A stretch of 64,000 bases of DNA from Micromonospora aurantiaca ATCC 27029 (GTDB lineage: Bacteria > Actinomycetota > Actinomycetes > Mycobacteriales > Micromonosporaceae). Location of the stretch: contig NC_014391.1 in NCBI RefSeq assembly GCF_000145235.1, positions 6,616,001 to 6,680,000 on the forward strand. The letters run 5' to 3'. Positions 33,656 to 42,380 of the stretch are shown one piece after another. The position numbers were made by a program, and so were the translations under genes. Below the pieces are notes generated by a model. It was not told the origin of the DNA and made no database searches. It worked only from the letters and a program-made list of their open reading frames with translations. How positions within the stretch are numbered: position 1 is the first letter of the stretch; the number at the start of each line of letters is the position of its first letter.

Positions 33656-34119
33656 GCCACGCCACCGCTGACCGGCAGGTCGCCGAGTTCGGGCACGTCG
33701 AGCACGTGCCGGTGCACTTCGACGACCTCGACGCCATGGGCATCCTGCACAACGCCCGCTACGCCGTGCTGCTGGAACGCGCCCTGACGCCCTACTGGGC
33801 CGAGCGCGGCGTCGCCTTCCGGGGCGACGTGCACGCCACCCCCGACGTGTTCCACGCGGTCCGTGAGTTCACCATCACCTACCAGGCGCCGGTCGTCGGC
33901 GTCGGCACGGTGGCTGTGCACTTCTGGCTCGAACACTTCGGCACCAGCAGCGCCCGCTACGCCTTCGAGTTCCGCTCGGTGGACGGCGCGACCGTGCACG
34001 CCACCGGCACCCGGTCGATCGTCCGGCTGGACCCGGCCACGCTGCGCCCGACCGCCTGGACCGAGGTCGGCCGAGCGGTCGCCGCGACGCTGCTGCGCCC
34101 CGCCCCGGCCGACGCCTGA
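33652..34119 (+). CDS. Hotdog-fold thioesterase (4HBT type)
   Basis: A 155-residue acyl-CoA thioesterase. The catalytic region HFDDLDAMGILHNARYAVLLERA matches the D-x-x-G-hydrophobic-x-x-N motif of 4-hydroxybenzoyl-CoA thioesterase-like enzymes. ATG at 33652 overlaps the TetR stop (ATGA). It converges on tadA, with only ten bases between the two stops. The natural substrate is unknown. Confidence 0.87.
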   Translation: MSHATADRQVAEFGHVEHVPVHFDDLDAMGILHNARYAVLLERALTPYWAERGVAFRGDVHATPDVFHAVREFTITYQAPVVGVGTVAVHFWLEHFGTSSARYAFEFRSVDGATVHATGTRSIVRLDPATLRPTAWTEVGRAVAATLLRPAPADA

Positions 34120-34129
34120 GACCTGGCGG

Positions 34130-34762
34130 TCAGCGGAAGAAGGCGCGCAGCAACGTCGCGCTCTCGCGTTCCAGCACGCCGCCGTACACCTCGGGGCGGT
34201 GCGTGACGCGGCGGTCGCGCAGCACGTCCCAGAGCGACCCGACCGCGCCGGTCTTCGGTTCCCAGGCGCCGAACACGACCGTCGAGACGCGCGCCAGCGC
34301 GATCGCCCCGGCGCACATGGTGCACGGTTCCAGCGTCACCACGAGCGTGCAGTCGTCCAGCCGCCAGCGGCCCAGCCGCTGCGCGGCCCGGCGCAACGCC
34401 AGCACCTCGGCGTGCGCGGTCGGGTCGCCGGTCAGCTCCCGCTCGTTGCGGCCGATCGCCAGTTCGGTGCCGTCGGGGCCGTAGAGCACCGCGCCGACCG
34501 GCACGTCGTCGGCGTCGCGGTCGGCGGCCGGCCCGTCCGGGCCGGTCACCGCGACCTCCAGGGCCCGGCGCATCCACAGCTCGTGCCGCTGCCGGCGGCC
34601 GATCGCGCCCGGGTCGGCGAGCGCCTCGTCGGCGCCCGGACCGACGCGCCCGGCCCGGCCGGGGGTGGGCTGCCCCGGGCGTACGGTCTCCAGCGCCGGA
34701 TCTGTCGCGTCGGCCGGTTCGGCGGCGCCGGGCGTCAGGGACTCCCCGGGCTCAGACCTCAC
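34130..34762 (-). CDS. tadA: tRNA adenosine(34) deaminase
   Basis: A 210-residue zinc deaminase that turns A34 of tRNA-Arg(ACG) into inosine. The zinc site is TAHAEVLAL (H, catalytic E) and EPCTMCAGA. The catalytic domain needs about 150 residues, so the first 60 or so (Pro/Ala/Glu-rich) form an extra disordered arm. GTG at 34762 overlaps the end of the upstream gene by 11 bases; an internal start near RRQRHELWMRRAL cannot be excluded. Confidence 0.92.
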   Translation of the reverse strand: MRSEPGESLTPGAAEPADATDPALETVRPGQPTPGRAGRVGPGADEALADPGAIGRRQRHELWMRRALEVAVTGPDGPAADRDADDVPVGAVLYGPDGTELAIGRNERELTGDPTAHAEVLALRRAAQRLGRWRLDDCTLVVTLEPCTMCAGAIALARVSTVVFGAWEPKTGAVGSLWDVLRDRRVTHRPEVYGGVLERESATLLRAFFR

Positions 34763-35276
34763 GCAGCTCCTCGACCTCGTCCGCGCAGCCGAGCACCTGG
34801 CAGATCTCGGCTGTCACGTCGGCCGGCATGGAGCCCTCGTGCGCGCAGAGCGCCAGCAGCTTCTGCGCCGGGATGCCCAGGTCGGCGAGGAGGTCGGCGT
34901 CACCGACCGGGTCCGCCTCCGGGTCGACAGCGGGTTGCTCGGTGTCGTCGTCGCCGGCGGAGGCGCGCGGCTCGTCGACATCCTCCAGCCCGGTCACCGA
35001 GGTCTTCAGGTCACCGACGAGCAGCGCGCCGAGCCGGGACTCCTCCGCGTACGCCGAGTCCGAGCCGAAGACCCGCAGGTCCTCCCCCTCGTCCAGGCGC
35101 AGGATGACCAGGTACGTGTCGTCGGCCTCGACGAACAGCAGCGAGAGGTCGGCGTCCGGCTCGACGTCGCGCAGCCGGTCGGCGACCTCCTCGATGTCGG
35201 TGACGCCCCGCAGGCTCACCTCACCGGCGGTCCAGCCGCCGTCGACGCGCGCCACGGCAGCAGCGAAGTACGACAC
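34752..35276 (-). CDS. tRNA adenosine deaminase-associated protein (TIGR03941-like)
   Basis: A 174-residue protein found just upstream of tadA in actinobacteria. It opens MSYFAAAVARVDGGWTAGEV, includes a helical Asp/Glu-rich middle and a C-terminal domain LLADLGIPAQKLLALCAHEG. The start has GGGG upstream. Placement and sequence style match the family named for its link to tadA. Its biochemical role is not known. Confidence 0.85.
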   Translation of the reverse strand: MSYFAAAVARVDGGWTAGEVSLRGVTDIEEVADRLRDVEPDADLSLLFVEADDTYLVILRLDEGEDLRVFGSDSAYAEESRLGALLVGDLKTSVTGLEDVDEPRASAGDDDTEQPAVDPEADPVGDADLLADLGIPAQKLLALCAHEGSMPADVTAEICQVLGCADEVEELREV

Positions 35277-35398
35277 GGTCCCCCCAAATCAGCCTCGGCA
35301 GCACGCCGACACGTCACGCGATGCACGTTAACCGGTCGGGTCGGCAGGCGAGCGGTCAACGCCCCGTATGGGCCGGCCGTTCCTGAAGAGAAAGCCGG

Positions 35399-35569
35399 TC
35401 AGCCGACGACGCGCCGGCGGGTGGCGATGAGTTGGCGCAGCCGCTCGGTGCGGGCCCGCTGCGGCCGCTGGCGCTGCTGTACCGCACGGGCACCGGCCAA
35501 CTCGGCGAGGAGTTGCAGGCGTCGGCGGCTCCGATCGGGGTCGAGCCGCGGCGGTGTGGTCCAGGCCAT
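35399..35569 (-). CDS. Possible small basic protein
   Basis: A 56-residue frame, MAWTTPPRLDPDRSRRRLQL onward, very rich in Arg and helix-forming residues. ATG at 35569 lacks a close ribosome site (GAGGA is 17 bases off); a GTG at 35635 would add 22 residues. Its gap is otherwise empty. It could be a nucleic-acid-binding peptide or a chance frame. Confidence 0.4.
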   Translation of the reverse strand: MAWTTPPRLDPDRSRRRLQLLAELAGARAVQQRQRPQRARTERLRQLIATRRRVVG

Positions 35570-35641
35570 ACCGCGAGCGTGGACCGTCCTCAGGCGTACG
35601 TCAAGGTGGCCTTCGCTACGCAGTGAAACCGGCACCGAAGG

Positions 35642-36034
35642 TCACCAGAGCGGCCAGTCCCCGGTCTGCGCCCACCGCATCGCGACTATCGCTGCGGCGA
35701 TGCTCCAGCCACCCGCGGTGACGATCGCCACGCCCGTCGCCACCCCCCGGTCGCCGTGGCGGACCAGCACCGCGGCGGCCAGCCAGGCCAGGCCGCCGGC
35801 CAGCAGCGTCCACCAGGCGTAACCGGCGACGCCGCCGCCGACCAGCCCGAACAACAGCAACCAGGCGAACGCGACCAGCGCACCGACAGCGACGCCGGCA
35901 CCGGTGATCGGGTACGGCTCGCGGTAGCTGGGCCGCATCGACGTGCTCGACGGGAACAGCCCCGAGGGCGTACGTGGTGGCGGGAACGCCCCCGGACCGG
36001 TCCCCTCGGGTCCGCCGTGCCACCCGTGCGTCAC
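35642..36034 (-). CDS. Small membrane protein
   Basis: A 130-residue protein with a Pro/Gly-rich N-terminus (about 45 residues) and three hydrophobic segments (VAVGALVAFAWLLLFGLVGG, YAWWTLLAGGLAWLAAAVLV, GVAIVTAGGWSIAAAIVAM). ATG at 36034 is divergent from the M23 peptidase gene. No family is recognised. Confidence 0.72.
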   Translation of the reverse strand: MTHGWHGGPEGTGPGAFPPPRTPSGLFPSSTSMRPSYREPYPITGAGVAVGALVAFAWLLLFGLVGGGVAGYAWWTLLAGGLAWLAAAVLVRHGDRGVATGVAIVTAGGWSIAAAIVAMRWAQTGDWPLW

Positions 36035-36110
36035 CGCCGCCCCCTTTCCCGGACCGTCCGTCCCGCGTTCGGCTTTCGTCCCTACGGTAGTGGTCTGTCA
36101 GGATGACCGG

Positions 36111-36845
36111 ATGCGCTCGCCATCGATCGGACGCCGCACGCGGCCGGCGTACCCGGTCCTGCTGCTCGTCGCGGCGCTCGCCGCCGGGTGCGGCGCCCCT
36201 ACCGGGCGCGCCGACAGGTGGCAGGAACCGAGTCCGATCGCGACGGCGGCGCAGCCCGCCGACCCGGCCCCGCCGGTCGCCTCCTCGTCCGCCGCGCCGT
36301 CGCGCACCGACGTGAAGCGGGTCTTCCCGGTACGGGCCGGCAACGTCGACTACCACCCGACGCACGGCGGCTACCCGGGCACCGACGTGTTCGCCGACTG
36401 CGGGGAACCGGTGGTGGCGGTGACCGACGGCGTCGTGCTGGAGGTGAGCCGCGTCGACCGGTTCGACAAGCGCGGGCCGCTGGGCCCGGACAACGGTGGG
36501 CTCTCCGTCTCGCTGCTCGGCGACGACGGGGTGCGCTACTACGGCTCGCACCTGAGCGCGATCACCGCGGGTGTCGACGCCGGGGTACGGGTGCGTGCCG
36601 GGCAGCAGCTCGGCGAGGTGGGCCGTACGGGCAACGCCAACAACGTCTGCCACCTGCACTTCGGGCTCTCCCCGAAGTGCACCGGCGCCGACGACTGGTG
36701 GATCCGCCGGGGCGTGGTCTGGCCGGCGCCGTACCTGAACTCGTGGCGCAAGGGCGGCAACCGCTCGCCGGTCACCGAGGTCACCGCCTGGCAGCGCAAG
36801 CACGGCTGCCCGGCCGCGCCCGGCCGGTCCACCCGCAGCGGCTGA
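36111..36845 (+). CDS. M23 (LytM-type) peptidase lipoprotein
   Basis: A 244-residue exported peptidase-like protein. ATG at 36111 follows CAGGA. The signal ends in lipobox LAAGC, so it is lipid-anchored. The M23 core shows HPTHGGYPGTDVFA (His and Asp metal ligands) and the HxH motif CHLHFGLS, so it is likely active and cuts peptidoglycan peptides or stimulates wall hydrolases. The C-terminal tail has extra Cys. It is monocistronic. Confidence 0.9.
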   Translation: MRSPSIGRRTRPAYPVLLLVAALAAGCGAPTGRADRWQEPSPIATAAQPADPAPPVASSSAAPSRTDVKRVFPVRAGNVDYHPTHGGYPGTDVFADCGEPVVAVTDGVVLEVSRVDRFDKRGPLGPDNGGLSVSLLGDDGVRYYGSHLSAITAGVDAGVRVRAGQQLGEVGRTGNANNVCHLHFGLSPKCTGADDWWIRRGVVWPAPYLNSWRKGGNRSPVTEVTAWQRKHGCPAAPGRSTRSG

Positions 36846-36902
36846 CCGACTCGCGGTTGCGGGGCCACGCGGCGGACGGCGTATGCGCGTAGGTTCCAGG
36901 AC

Positions 36903-37973
36903 ATGAGTGCCCGGGATCCCCTCGCCGACCTGCGCCGGATCGCGTTCCTGCTGGAACGGGCGAACGAGGCCACGTACCGGGTCCGGGCATTCCGGTCGGC
37001 GGCGAAGACGCTCGGCGCGCTGCCCGCCGCCGAGGTGGCCGAGCGGGCCCGCACCGGCAAGCTGACCGAGCTGTCCGGCGTCGGTGACGTCACCGCCCGC
37101 TGCGTGGCCGAGTCGCTGGCCGGCGAGGAGCCGGTCTACCTGCGCCGGTTGCTGGCGACGGAGGGCACCGACCTGGACGAGGCGGCGGCGAAGCTGCGGG
37201 ACGCGCTGCGCGGCGACTGCCACACCCACTCGGACTGCTCCGACGGCGGCTCACCGATCGAGGAGATGGCGCTGGCGGCGGTCGAGCTGGGCCACGAGTA
37301 CATGGTGCTCACCGACCACTCGCCGCGGCTGACTGTGGCCCGGGGCCTGACCGCGGAGCGGCTGCGCAAGCAGCTCGACCACGTCGCCGCCGTCAACGAG
37401 GCGCTGCCGAAGGGCTTCCGGATCCTCACCGGCATCGAGGTGGACATCCTCGCCGACGGCTCGCTCGACCAGGACGAGAAGCTGCTGGCGCGCCTCGACG
37501 TGGTGGTCGGTTCGGTGCACAGCGGCCTCAACGACGACCGGGCGAAGATGACCCGCCGGATGCTGACCGCGATCGCGAACCCGCACCTGGACATCCTCGG
37601 CCACTGCACCGGCCGGATGGTCTCCTCCCGGCCCGCCGGGGTGACCGGGCCGGGCGACCGGGGGCACCGGGCGCGTACCCGCAAGGAGAGCGAGTTCGAC
37701 GCGGACGCCGTCTTCGCCGCCTGTGCCGAGCACGACGTGGCCGTCGAGATCAACTCCCGGCCGGAGCGGCAGGACCCGCCGAAGCGGCTGATCCGCCTCG
37801 CGCTGGAGGCCGGGTGCCGGTTCGCCATCGACACCGACGCGCACGCGCCGGGCCAGCTCGACTGGCAGCGCTTCGGCTGCGAGCGTGCCGCGCTGTGCGG
37901 CGTACCGGCGAAGCGGGTGGTGAACACCTGGACGGCCGACCGCCTGGTGAAGTGGACGGCCGGCCGTAGCTGA
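36903..37973 (+). CDS. HhH and PHP-domain protein (PolX-like without polymerase)
   Basis: A 356-residue protein. The first 100 residues have a helix-hairpin-helix (LTELSGVGDVTARCVAESLA) like the 8-kDa region of X-family polymerases. Then a PHP phosphoesterase domain has DCHTHSDCSDG, LTDHSPR, GIEVDI, GSVHSG, LGHCTG and IDTDAHAPGQ, keeping the metal-binding His and Asp. The nucleotidyltransferase domain of PolX is missing. TAGGTT ends seven bases before ATG, suggesting a leaderless message. It may trim DNA ends in repair. Confidence 0.88.
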   Translation: MSARDPLADLRRIAFLLERANEATYRVRAFRSAAKTLGALPAAEVAERARTGKLTELSGVGDVTARCVAESLAGEEPVYLRRLLATEGTDLDEAAAKLRDALRGDCHTHSDCSDGGSPIEEMALAAVELGHEYMVLTDHSPRLTVARGLTAERLRKQLDHVAAVNEALPKGFRILTGIEVDILADGSLDQDEKLLARLDVVVGSVHSGLNDDRAKMTRRMLTAIANPHLDILGHCTGRMVSSRPAGVTGPGDRGHRARTRKESEFDADAVFAACAEHDVAVEINSRPERQDPPKRLIRLALEAGCRFAIDTDAHAPGQLDWQRFGCERAALCGVPAKRVVNTWTADRLVKWTAGRS

Positions 37974-37976
37974 ACG

Positions 37977-38960
37977 TCAGCCCCGGGTGGCCGGCTCGGC
38001 GGCGCGGACTGCGGGCGCCACCGCCTCCGGGCGTGGGCGACGCCGCCCGAACAGGCCCTGGGCGACCGCCACGCCGACGAGCACCACGAACGCGCCGACC
38101 GGCTGGTGCCAGTTCATCCGCTCGCCGAGCACCACCGCGCCGACGAGCACCGCGAACACCGGGATCAGGTACGTCACGGTGGACGCCGTGCTCGCCCCGG
38201 CCAGCCGGATGTTGCGCATGTTGATCACGAAGGCGAGCCCGGTGCCGAGCGCGCCGAGCGCCAGCACGCTCGCGATCACGCGCGGGGAGAGGCCGGTCGG
38301 CGACGGCGGCGTGCCGACGAACGGCGCGACGAGCGCGAGCTGCGCGGTCGCCACCAGCAGCTGGGCGGCCGACAGCGACAGCCCGGAGTACGCGCTGCCC
38401 GCGACGAACTTCTTCTGGTACGGGATGGCCAGCCCGTAGCAGGCCGCCGCGCCGAAGCACATGAGCTGGCCGACGAAGTGGGCGCCGCCCACGCCCTCCC
38501 AGACGCCGAGCACCACGAGCACGCCGGCGAAGCCCAGCCCCAGCCCGACCGCACGCCGGACGGTCAGCCGCTCGGTGCGGAACACCAGCACCGCCAGCGG
38601 CAGCACGATCAGCGGCGTGGTGGCGTTCCAGATGCCCGCGAGCATCGACTCGACCCGCTGCTCGCCGTAGCCGAACAGCGTGAACGGCACCGCGACGCCG
38701 AACGCGGCCACCACGAGCATGTGCGCCCAGACCCGGGGGTCGCGGGGCAGCCGGTCGCGCAGCACGGCGAGCACCACGAGCAGCGTCAGCGCACCGGTGG
38801 CCACCCGGTAGAGGGTGAGGTGCACGGGGTGCAGCTCGGTGACACCGACCTTGATGAACAGGAAGCTGGAGCCCCAGATGGCGGCGAGCGCGACGAACCC
38901 GGGCAGCCAGCTCCGCGCCGGCGCGCGGTCAGGAGTGATCTCGACGTTCACCCCTGACAC
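37977..38960 (-). CDS. EamA/DMT-family exporter
   Basis: A 327-residue membrane protein with ten hydrophobic segments in two EamA repeats (LPGFVALAAIWGSSFLFIKV; PVFAVLVGAVVLGERMNWHQ). GTG at 38960 (RVSGVNVEITPDRAP) was chosen; upstream codons show no family likeness and the message may be leaderless. Such proteins usually export small metabolites. It converges on the HhH-PHP gene with three bases between stops. Confidence 0.86.
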   Translation of the reverse strand: MSGVNVEITPDRAPARSWLPGFVALAAIWGSSFLFIKVGVTELHPVHLTLYRVATGALTLLVVLAVLRDRLPRDPRVWAHMLVVAAFGVAVPFTLFGYGEQRVESMLAGIWNATTPLIVLPLAVLVFRTERLTVRRAVGLGLGFAGVLVVLGVWEGVGGAHFVGQLMCFGAAACYGLAIPYQKKFVAGSAYSGLSLSAAQLLVATAQLALVAPFVGTPPSPTGLSPRVIASVLALGALGTGLAFVINMRNIRLAGASTASTVTYLIPVFAVLVGAVVLGERMNWHQPVGAFVVLVGVAVAQGLFGRRRPRPEAVAPAVRAAEPATRG

Positions 38961-39012
38961 TCTGCCGCAGAGGTACGACGAAGTCGCGCGGTATTCCGGA
39001 TGCGGGGTCACG

Positions 39013-39018
39013 TAGGGT
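39013..39018 (+). promoter_or_regulatory. -10 box of a leaderless promoter
   Basis: TAGGGT ends six bases before the GTG at 39025, so transcription should begin at or next to the start codon. No -35 consensus is seen. The same layout occurs before the TetR and HhH-PHP genes. Confidence 0.6.
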
Positions 39019-39024
39019 CGCCTC

Positions 39025-40695
39025 GTGGGACGAATCGATGACCTCGCCAACCGGTACGTGGCCGAGTGGGCCCCGCTGAGCCCGACCGGCGCCACCTACG
39101 TCGGCATCGCCGGCTACGACGACCAGCTCGACGACCTGTCGCCCGAGGGTTACGCGGCGCGCGCCGACCTGGCCCGCCGCACGCTCGGCGAACTCGACGT
39201 GACCGAGGCGGAGACCGAGGCGGAGCGGACCGCCCAGGAGGCCATGCAGGAGCGCCTCGGCCTGGAGCTGGCCCGCTACGACGCGGGCGAGACCGGCAGC
39301 GAGGTCAACGTGATCGCGAGCGGGCTGCACGAGATCCGGATGGTCTTCGACCTCATGCCGACCGACGGCGAGCAGGCCCGGGCGAACGTGGCCGCACGGC
39401 TCAACCGCTTCGCGTCCGCGCTGGACGGCTACAAGCGGACGCTGCGCGAGGCCGCCGCGGCGGGACGGGTCAGCTCGCGGGTGCAGCTCGTCGAGGTCGC
39501 CAAGCAGTGCGACGTCTGGGTCGACCCGGAGGGCGACAACTTCTTCCACGGGCTGGTCGAGCGGATCGACGCGGACGGCGCGCTCGGCGCGGAGCTGCGC
39601 AAGGGCGCCGCCGCCGCGACCGCCGCCACCGCCGAGTTCGGGCAGTTCCTGCGCACCGAGCTGGCGCCGGTGGGCCGGGAGAAGCAGGCCGCCGGGCGGG
39701 AGCGCTACGAGCTGGCCTCGCAGTACTTCCTCGGCGCGAAGGTCGATCTGGACGAGACGTACGCCTGGGGTTTCGCCGAGCTGGCCCGGCTGGAGGCCGA
39801 GATGCGCGCGGTGGCCGCGCGGATCGCCGGGCGCGGCGCCTCGGTCGACGACGCGGTACGCGCGCTCGACGCCGACCCGGCGCGGACGGTACGCGGCAAG
39901 GAGGCGTTCCGGGACTGGATGCAGGCGCTCGCCGACAGGGCGATCATCGAGCTGAACGGCACCCACTTCGACATCCCCGAGCAGGTGCGCCGGATCGAGT
40001 GCTGCCTCGCGCCGACGAGCGACGGCGCCATCTACTACACCGGCCCGAGCGAGGACTTCTCCCGGCCGGGACGGATGTGGTGGGCGGTGCCGCAGGGCAT
40101 CACCGACTTCTCCACCTGGCGGGAGGTGACCACCGTCTACCACGAGGGCGTGCCGGGTCACCACCTCCAGGTCGCCCAGACCGCCGTCCGGGCCGACCTG
40201 CTCAACCGCTGGCAGCGGCTGCTGTGCTGGGTCTCCGGGCACGGCGAGGGCTGGGCGCTCTACTCCGAGCGGCTGATGGACGAGCTGGGCTACCTCGACG
40301 ACCCGGGTGACCGGCTCGGCATGCTCGACGGGCAGGCGCTGCGCGCGGCCCGGGTCATCGTGGACATCGGCATGCACCTGGAGCTGGAGATCCCGAGGGA
40401 CAACCCGTTCGGCTTCCACCCGGGCGAGCGGTGGACGCCGGAGCTGGGCTGGGAGTTCATGCGGGCGCACTGCCGGGTGCCGGACGAGAACCTGCGCTTC
40501 GAGCTGAACCGCTACCTGGGCTGGCCCGGTCAGGCCCCGTCGTACAAGGTGGGCGAGCGGATCTGGTTGCAGGCCCGCGAGGACGCGAAGGCCCGCAAGG
40601 GCGCCGACTTCGACCTCAAGGAGTTCCACCGCCAGGCGCTCGACCTGGGCTCGCTGGGGCTGGACCCGCTGCGCAAGGCGCTGGCCCGGCTCTGA
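39025..40695 (+). CDS. DUF885-family putative metallopeptidase
   Basis: A 556-residue protein of the DUF885 family. The zinc-binding-like sequence TVYHEGVPGHHLQVAQ (His-Glu pair with a second His three residues on) and GHGEGWALYSERLMDELG are the family signature. It has no signal peptide and should act in the cytoplasm. GTG at 39025 has a -10 box six bases upstream. Substrates of this family are poorly known. Confidence 0.9.
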   Translation: MGRIDDLANRYVAEWAPLSPTGATYVGIAGYDDQLDDLSPEGYAARADLARRTLGELDVTEAETEAERTAQEAMQERLGLELARYDAGETGSEVNVIASGLHEIRMVFDLMPTDGEQARANVAARLNRFASALDGYKRTLREAAAAGRVSSRVQLVEVAKQCDVWVDPEGDNFFHGLVERIDADGALGAELRKGAAAATAATAEFGQFLRTELAPVGREKQAAGRERYELASQYFLGAKVDLDETYAWGFAELARLEAEMRAVAARIAGRGASVDDAVRALDADPARTVRGKEAFRDWMQALADRAIIELNGTHFDIPEQVRRIECCLAPTSDGAIYYTGPSEDFSRPGRMWWAVPQGITDFSTWREVTTVYHEGVPGHHLQVAQTAVRADLLNRWQRLLCWVSGHGEGWALYSERLMDELGYLDDPGDRLGMLDGQALRAARVIVDIGMHLELEIPRDNPFGFHPGERWTPELGWEFMRAHCRVPDENLRFELNRYLGWPGQAPSYKVGERIWLQAREDAKARKGADFDLKEFHRQALDLGSLGLDPLRKALARL

Positions 40696-40702
40696 ACCGG
40701 GT

Positions 40703-40736
40703 GCGGGTGCCGGCGGGGAGTCCCGCCGGCACCCGC
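40703..40736. terminator. 15-bp hairpin between convergent genes
   Basis: GCGGGTGCCGGCGGG (40703-40717) is exactly complementary to 40722-40736 around a four-base loop. It lies between the DUF885 and DUF6114 gene ends and should serve both. Confidence 0.8.
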
Positions 40737-40740
40737 CGGG

Positions 40741-42303
40741 TCAGGCGCCGAGCGTCAGCCGCAACGTCGGCCGGCCGGTGAGCGTGTTGCTGGTGACGTA
40801 CGCCAGGTCGATGACCGGGTCGGTGAACGTCACCGGGATGGGCAGCGTGACCGGCAGGCCGTCCGGGAACGGCAGGTCCGGCGTCAGCGTCAGCTTGATA
40901 CCGGCGAGCTTGCCGACGAACCGGGTGCAGTAGAACGCGACGTCGTCGCGAACCGTGAGGCGGTCGGTCGCGTACCGCTGGGTGCGGCCCCTGGGACCGT
41001 CGGCGACCAGCAGGAAGTCGTCGGTCACCGCCTCCTTCATGCTGAACTTCAGCACCTTGAGCGCACCCTGCTCGGTCTGGAGGTCGGTGATCCCCTCGAA
41101 CCGCAGCCCGGTCATGGTCACCTTGGAGCCGGTGAGCTTCGACGGCGTCTGGCCCACCTTCGGCAGGCTCGGGTCGGCGGCGATACGCGGCAGGGGCTTG
41201 CCGGGTTCCACTTTGCCGGGCTTCGCCGGGTCCACCTTGCCGGGCTTGCCCGGCGCCGGGCACTCGGTCGATCCGGGCCGGGTCGCCGGCTTGCTCGTCG
41301 GGGCCGCCGACCCGCTCGCGGTCGGTGTGGGCGACGGCGTCTCACTCTTCTTGCTGCTGCCCTTGAACAGGTCACCGATCCCCTCGAAGAAGTCGGTGAT
41401 GATGTTGCCCTCCCGCGTCGGGCTCGCGCTCGGCGACGGGGTGGGCGTCGCCGTGGGCGCGCTCGCGCCGGGCGTCGGCGTGGCGGGCTTCGACGGGCAG
41501 GCGCTGGCGGCGGGCTTGCTCGGGGCGGCCTGCACCGCCCCCGGCTGTACGGCGAGGCCGGCGGTGGCGAGGCCGAGCACCACGAGGACGATGCCGAAGG
41601 CGCGCGGGTCCGCCGAACGCCCCGCCCACTCCGGCGGGCCGCCGTCGGATCCGGCCGCCTGCCCGTTCACCGACTGCCGAGGGACCGGCCGCTCCCCGCC
41701 CGGCCGCTCGGCAGTCGGCTGCTCGACGGCCGGCCGTACGCCGGCCGGCACCTCGACGGTCGGCCGCTCGTCCGCGGGCTGCGTGTCCACGGGCCGCGTG
41801 TCCACGGGCTGTGCGTCCGCGGCGGTGCCGGGCTCGGCGTCCACAGCGGTGCCGGGTTCGGCGTCCGCCTCGGCGTCGCGCTCGTCGGCGGCCGGACCGG
41901 CGGGACCGGCCGGAGGGGTCGGCACCCAGGCGAACGCGAGCGCGCTGCCCACGATGCCGAGCAGCAGACCGACGAAGAAGCCGCCGAGGTTGAGCCCGAT
42001 CAGGGAGTAGACGGTCGTGATCGCCGCGACGATCGAGTAGAACAGCCGCTGCGGCGGGCTGAGCCAGAGCAGCACCCCGCAGGTCACGAGGATGCCCGGG
42101 ATCAGCAGCGAGAGCAGACCGGTGGCGCCGCTGCTGAAGCTCAGGCCGTTGAGGGTCAACCGGGTGGAGGCGAGCATCTCCACCCCGGCCAGGATGATGA
42201 ACAGGCCGCCCCAGAACGGCCGGCTCCGCTGCCAGCGGCGGAAGGTACGCCATGCCCGGGCCGCGGTGCCGAGCCGGGCGTGGGACGGGTCGACGGTTGT
42301 CAC
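40741..42303 (-). CDS. DUF6114 membrane protein with Pro-rich linker
   Basis: A 520-residue protein starting with GTG at 42303 (VTTVDPSHARLG), after AGGAGGAG. Four N-terminal membrane segments (residues 30-130, with FWGGLFIILAGVEMLA) match DUF6114. A long Glu/Pro/Asp repeat region follows (AEPGTAVDAEPGTAADAQ; PVDTRPVDTQPADERP), then another membrane segment, Pro/Ser-rich blocks and GKPGKVDPAKPGKVEPGKP. A C-terminal beta domain (MTGLRFEGITDLQTEQGALK to RPTLRLTLGA) resembles the DUF6230 protein and is probably outside the membrane. It pairs with the DUF6230 gene upstream. Confidence 0.85.
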   Translation of the reverse strand: MTTVDPSHARLGTAARAWRTFRRWQRSRPFWGGLFIILAGVEMLASTRLTLNGLSFSSGATGLLSLLIPGILVTCGVLLWLSPPQRLFYSIVAAITTVYSLIGLNLGGFFVGLLLGIVGSALAFAWVPTPPAGPAGPAADERDAEADAEPGTAVDAEPGTAADAQPVDTRPVDTQPADERPTVEVPAGVRPAVEQPTAERPGGERPVPRQSVNGQAAGSDGGPPEWAGRSADPRAFGIVLVVLGLATAGLAVQPGAVQAAPSKPAASACPSKPATPTPGASAPTATPTPSPSASPTREGNIITDFFEGIGDLFKGSSKKSETPSPTPTASGSAAPTSKPATRPGSTECPAPGKPGKVDPAKPGKVEPGKPLPRIAADPSLPKVGQTPSKLTGSKVTMTGLRFEGITDLQTEQGALKVLKFSMKEAVTDDFLLVADGPRGRTQRYATDRLTVRDDVAFYCTRFVGKLAGIKLTLTPDLPFPDGLPVTLPIPVTFTDPVIDLAYVTSNTLTGRPTLRLTLGA

Positions 42304-42343
42304 GTACTCCTCCTGGCGGAGCGGGGACGGGAACGATCGGGCG

Positions 42344-42371
42344 GGCCCGCGGTGGTCGGCCACCGCGGGCC
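42344..42371 (-). terminator. 12-bp hairpin inside the DUF6230-DUF6114 operon
   Basis: GGCCCGCGGTGG (42344-42355) pairs exactly with 42360-42371 around the loop TCGG. It is nine bases after the DUF6230 stop, so it probably lowers expression of the following membrane protein relative to the small exported one. Confidence 0.65.
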
Positions 42372-42380
42372 GTGCTCAGC

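Noticed and set aside
41160..41900. Short direct repeats in the DUF6114 gene, considered as a CRISPR or tandem-repeat array
   Set aside because: They are codon-phased Pro/Asp/Glu/Lys protein repeats without unique spacers.
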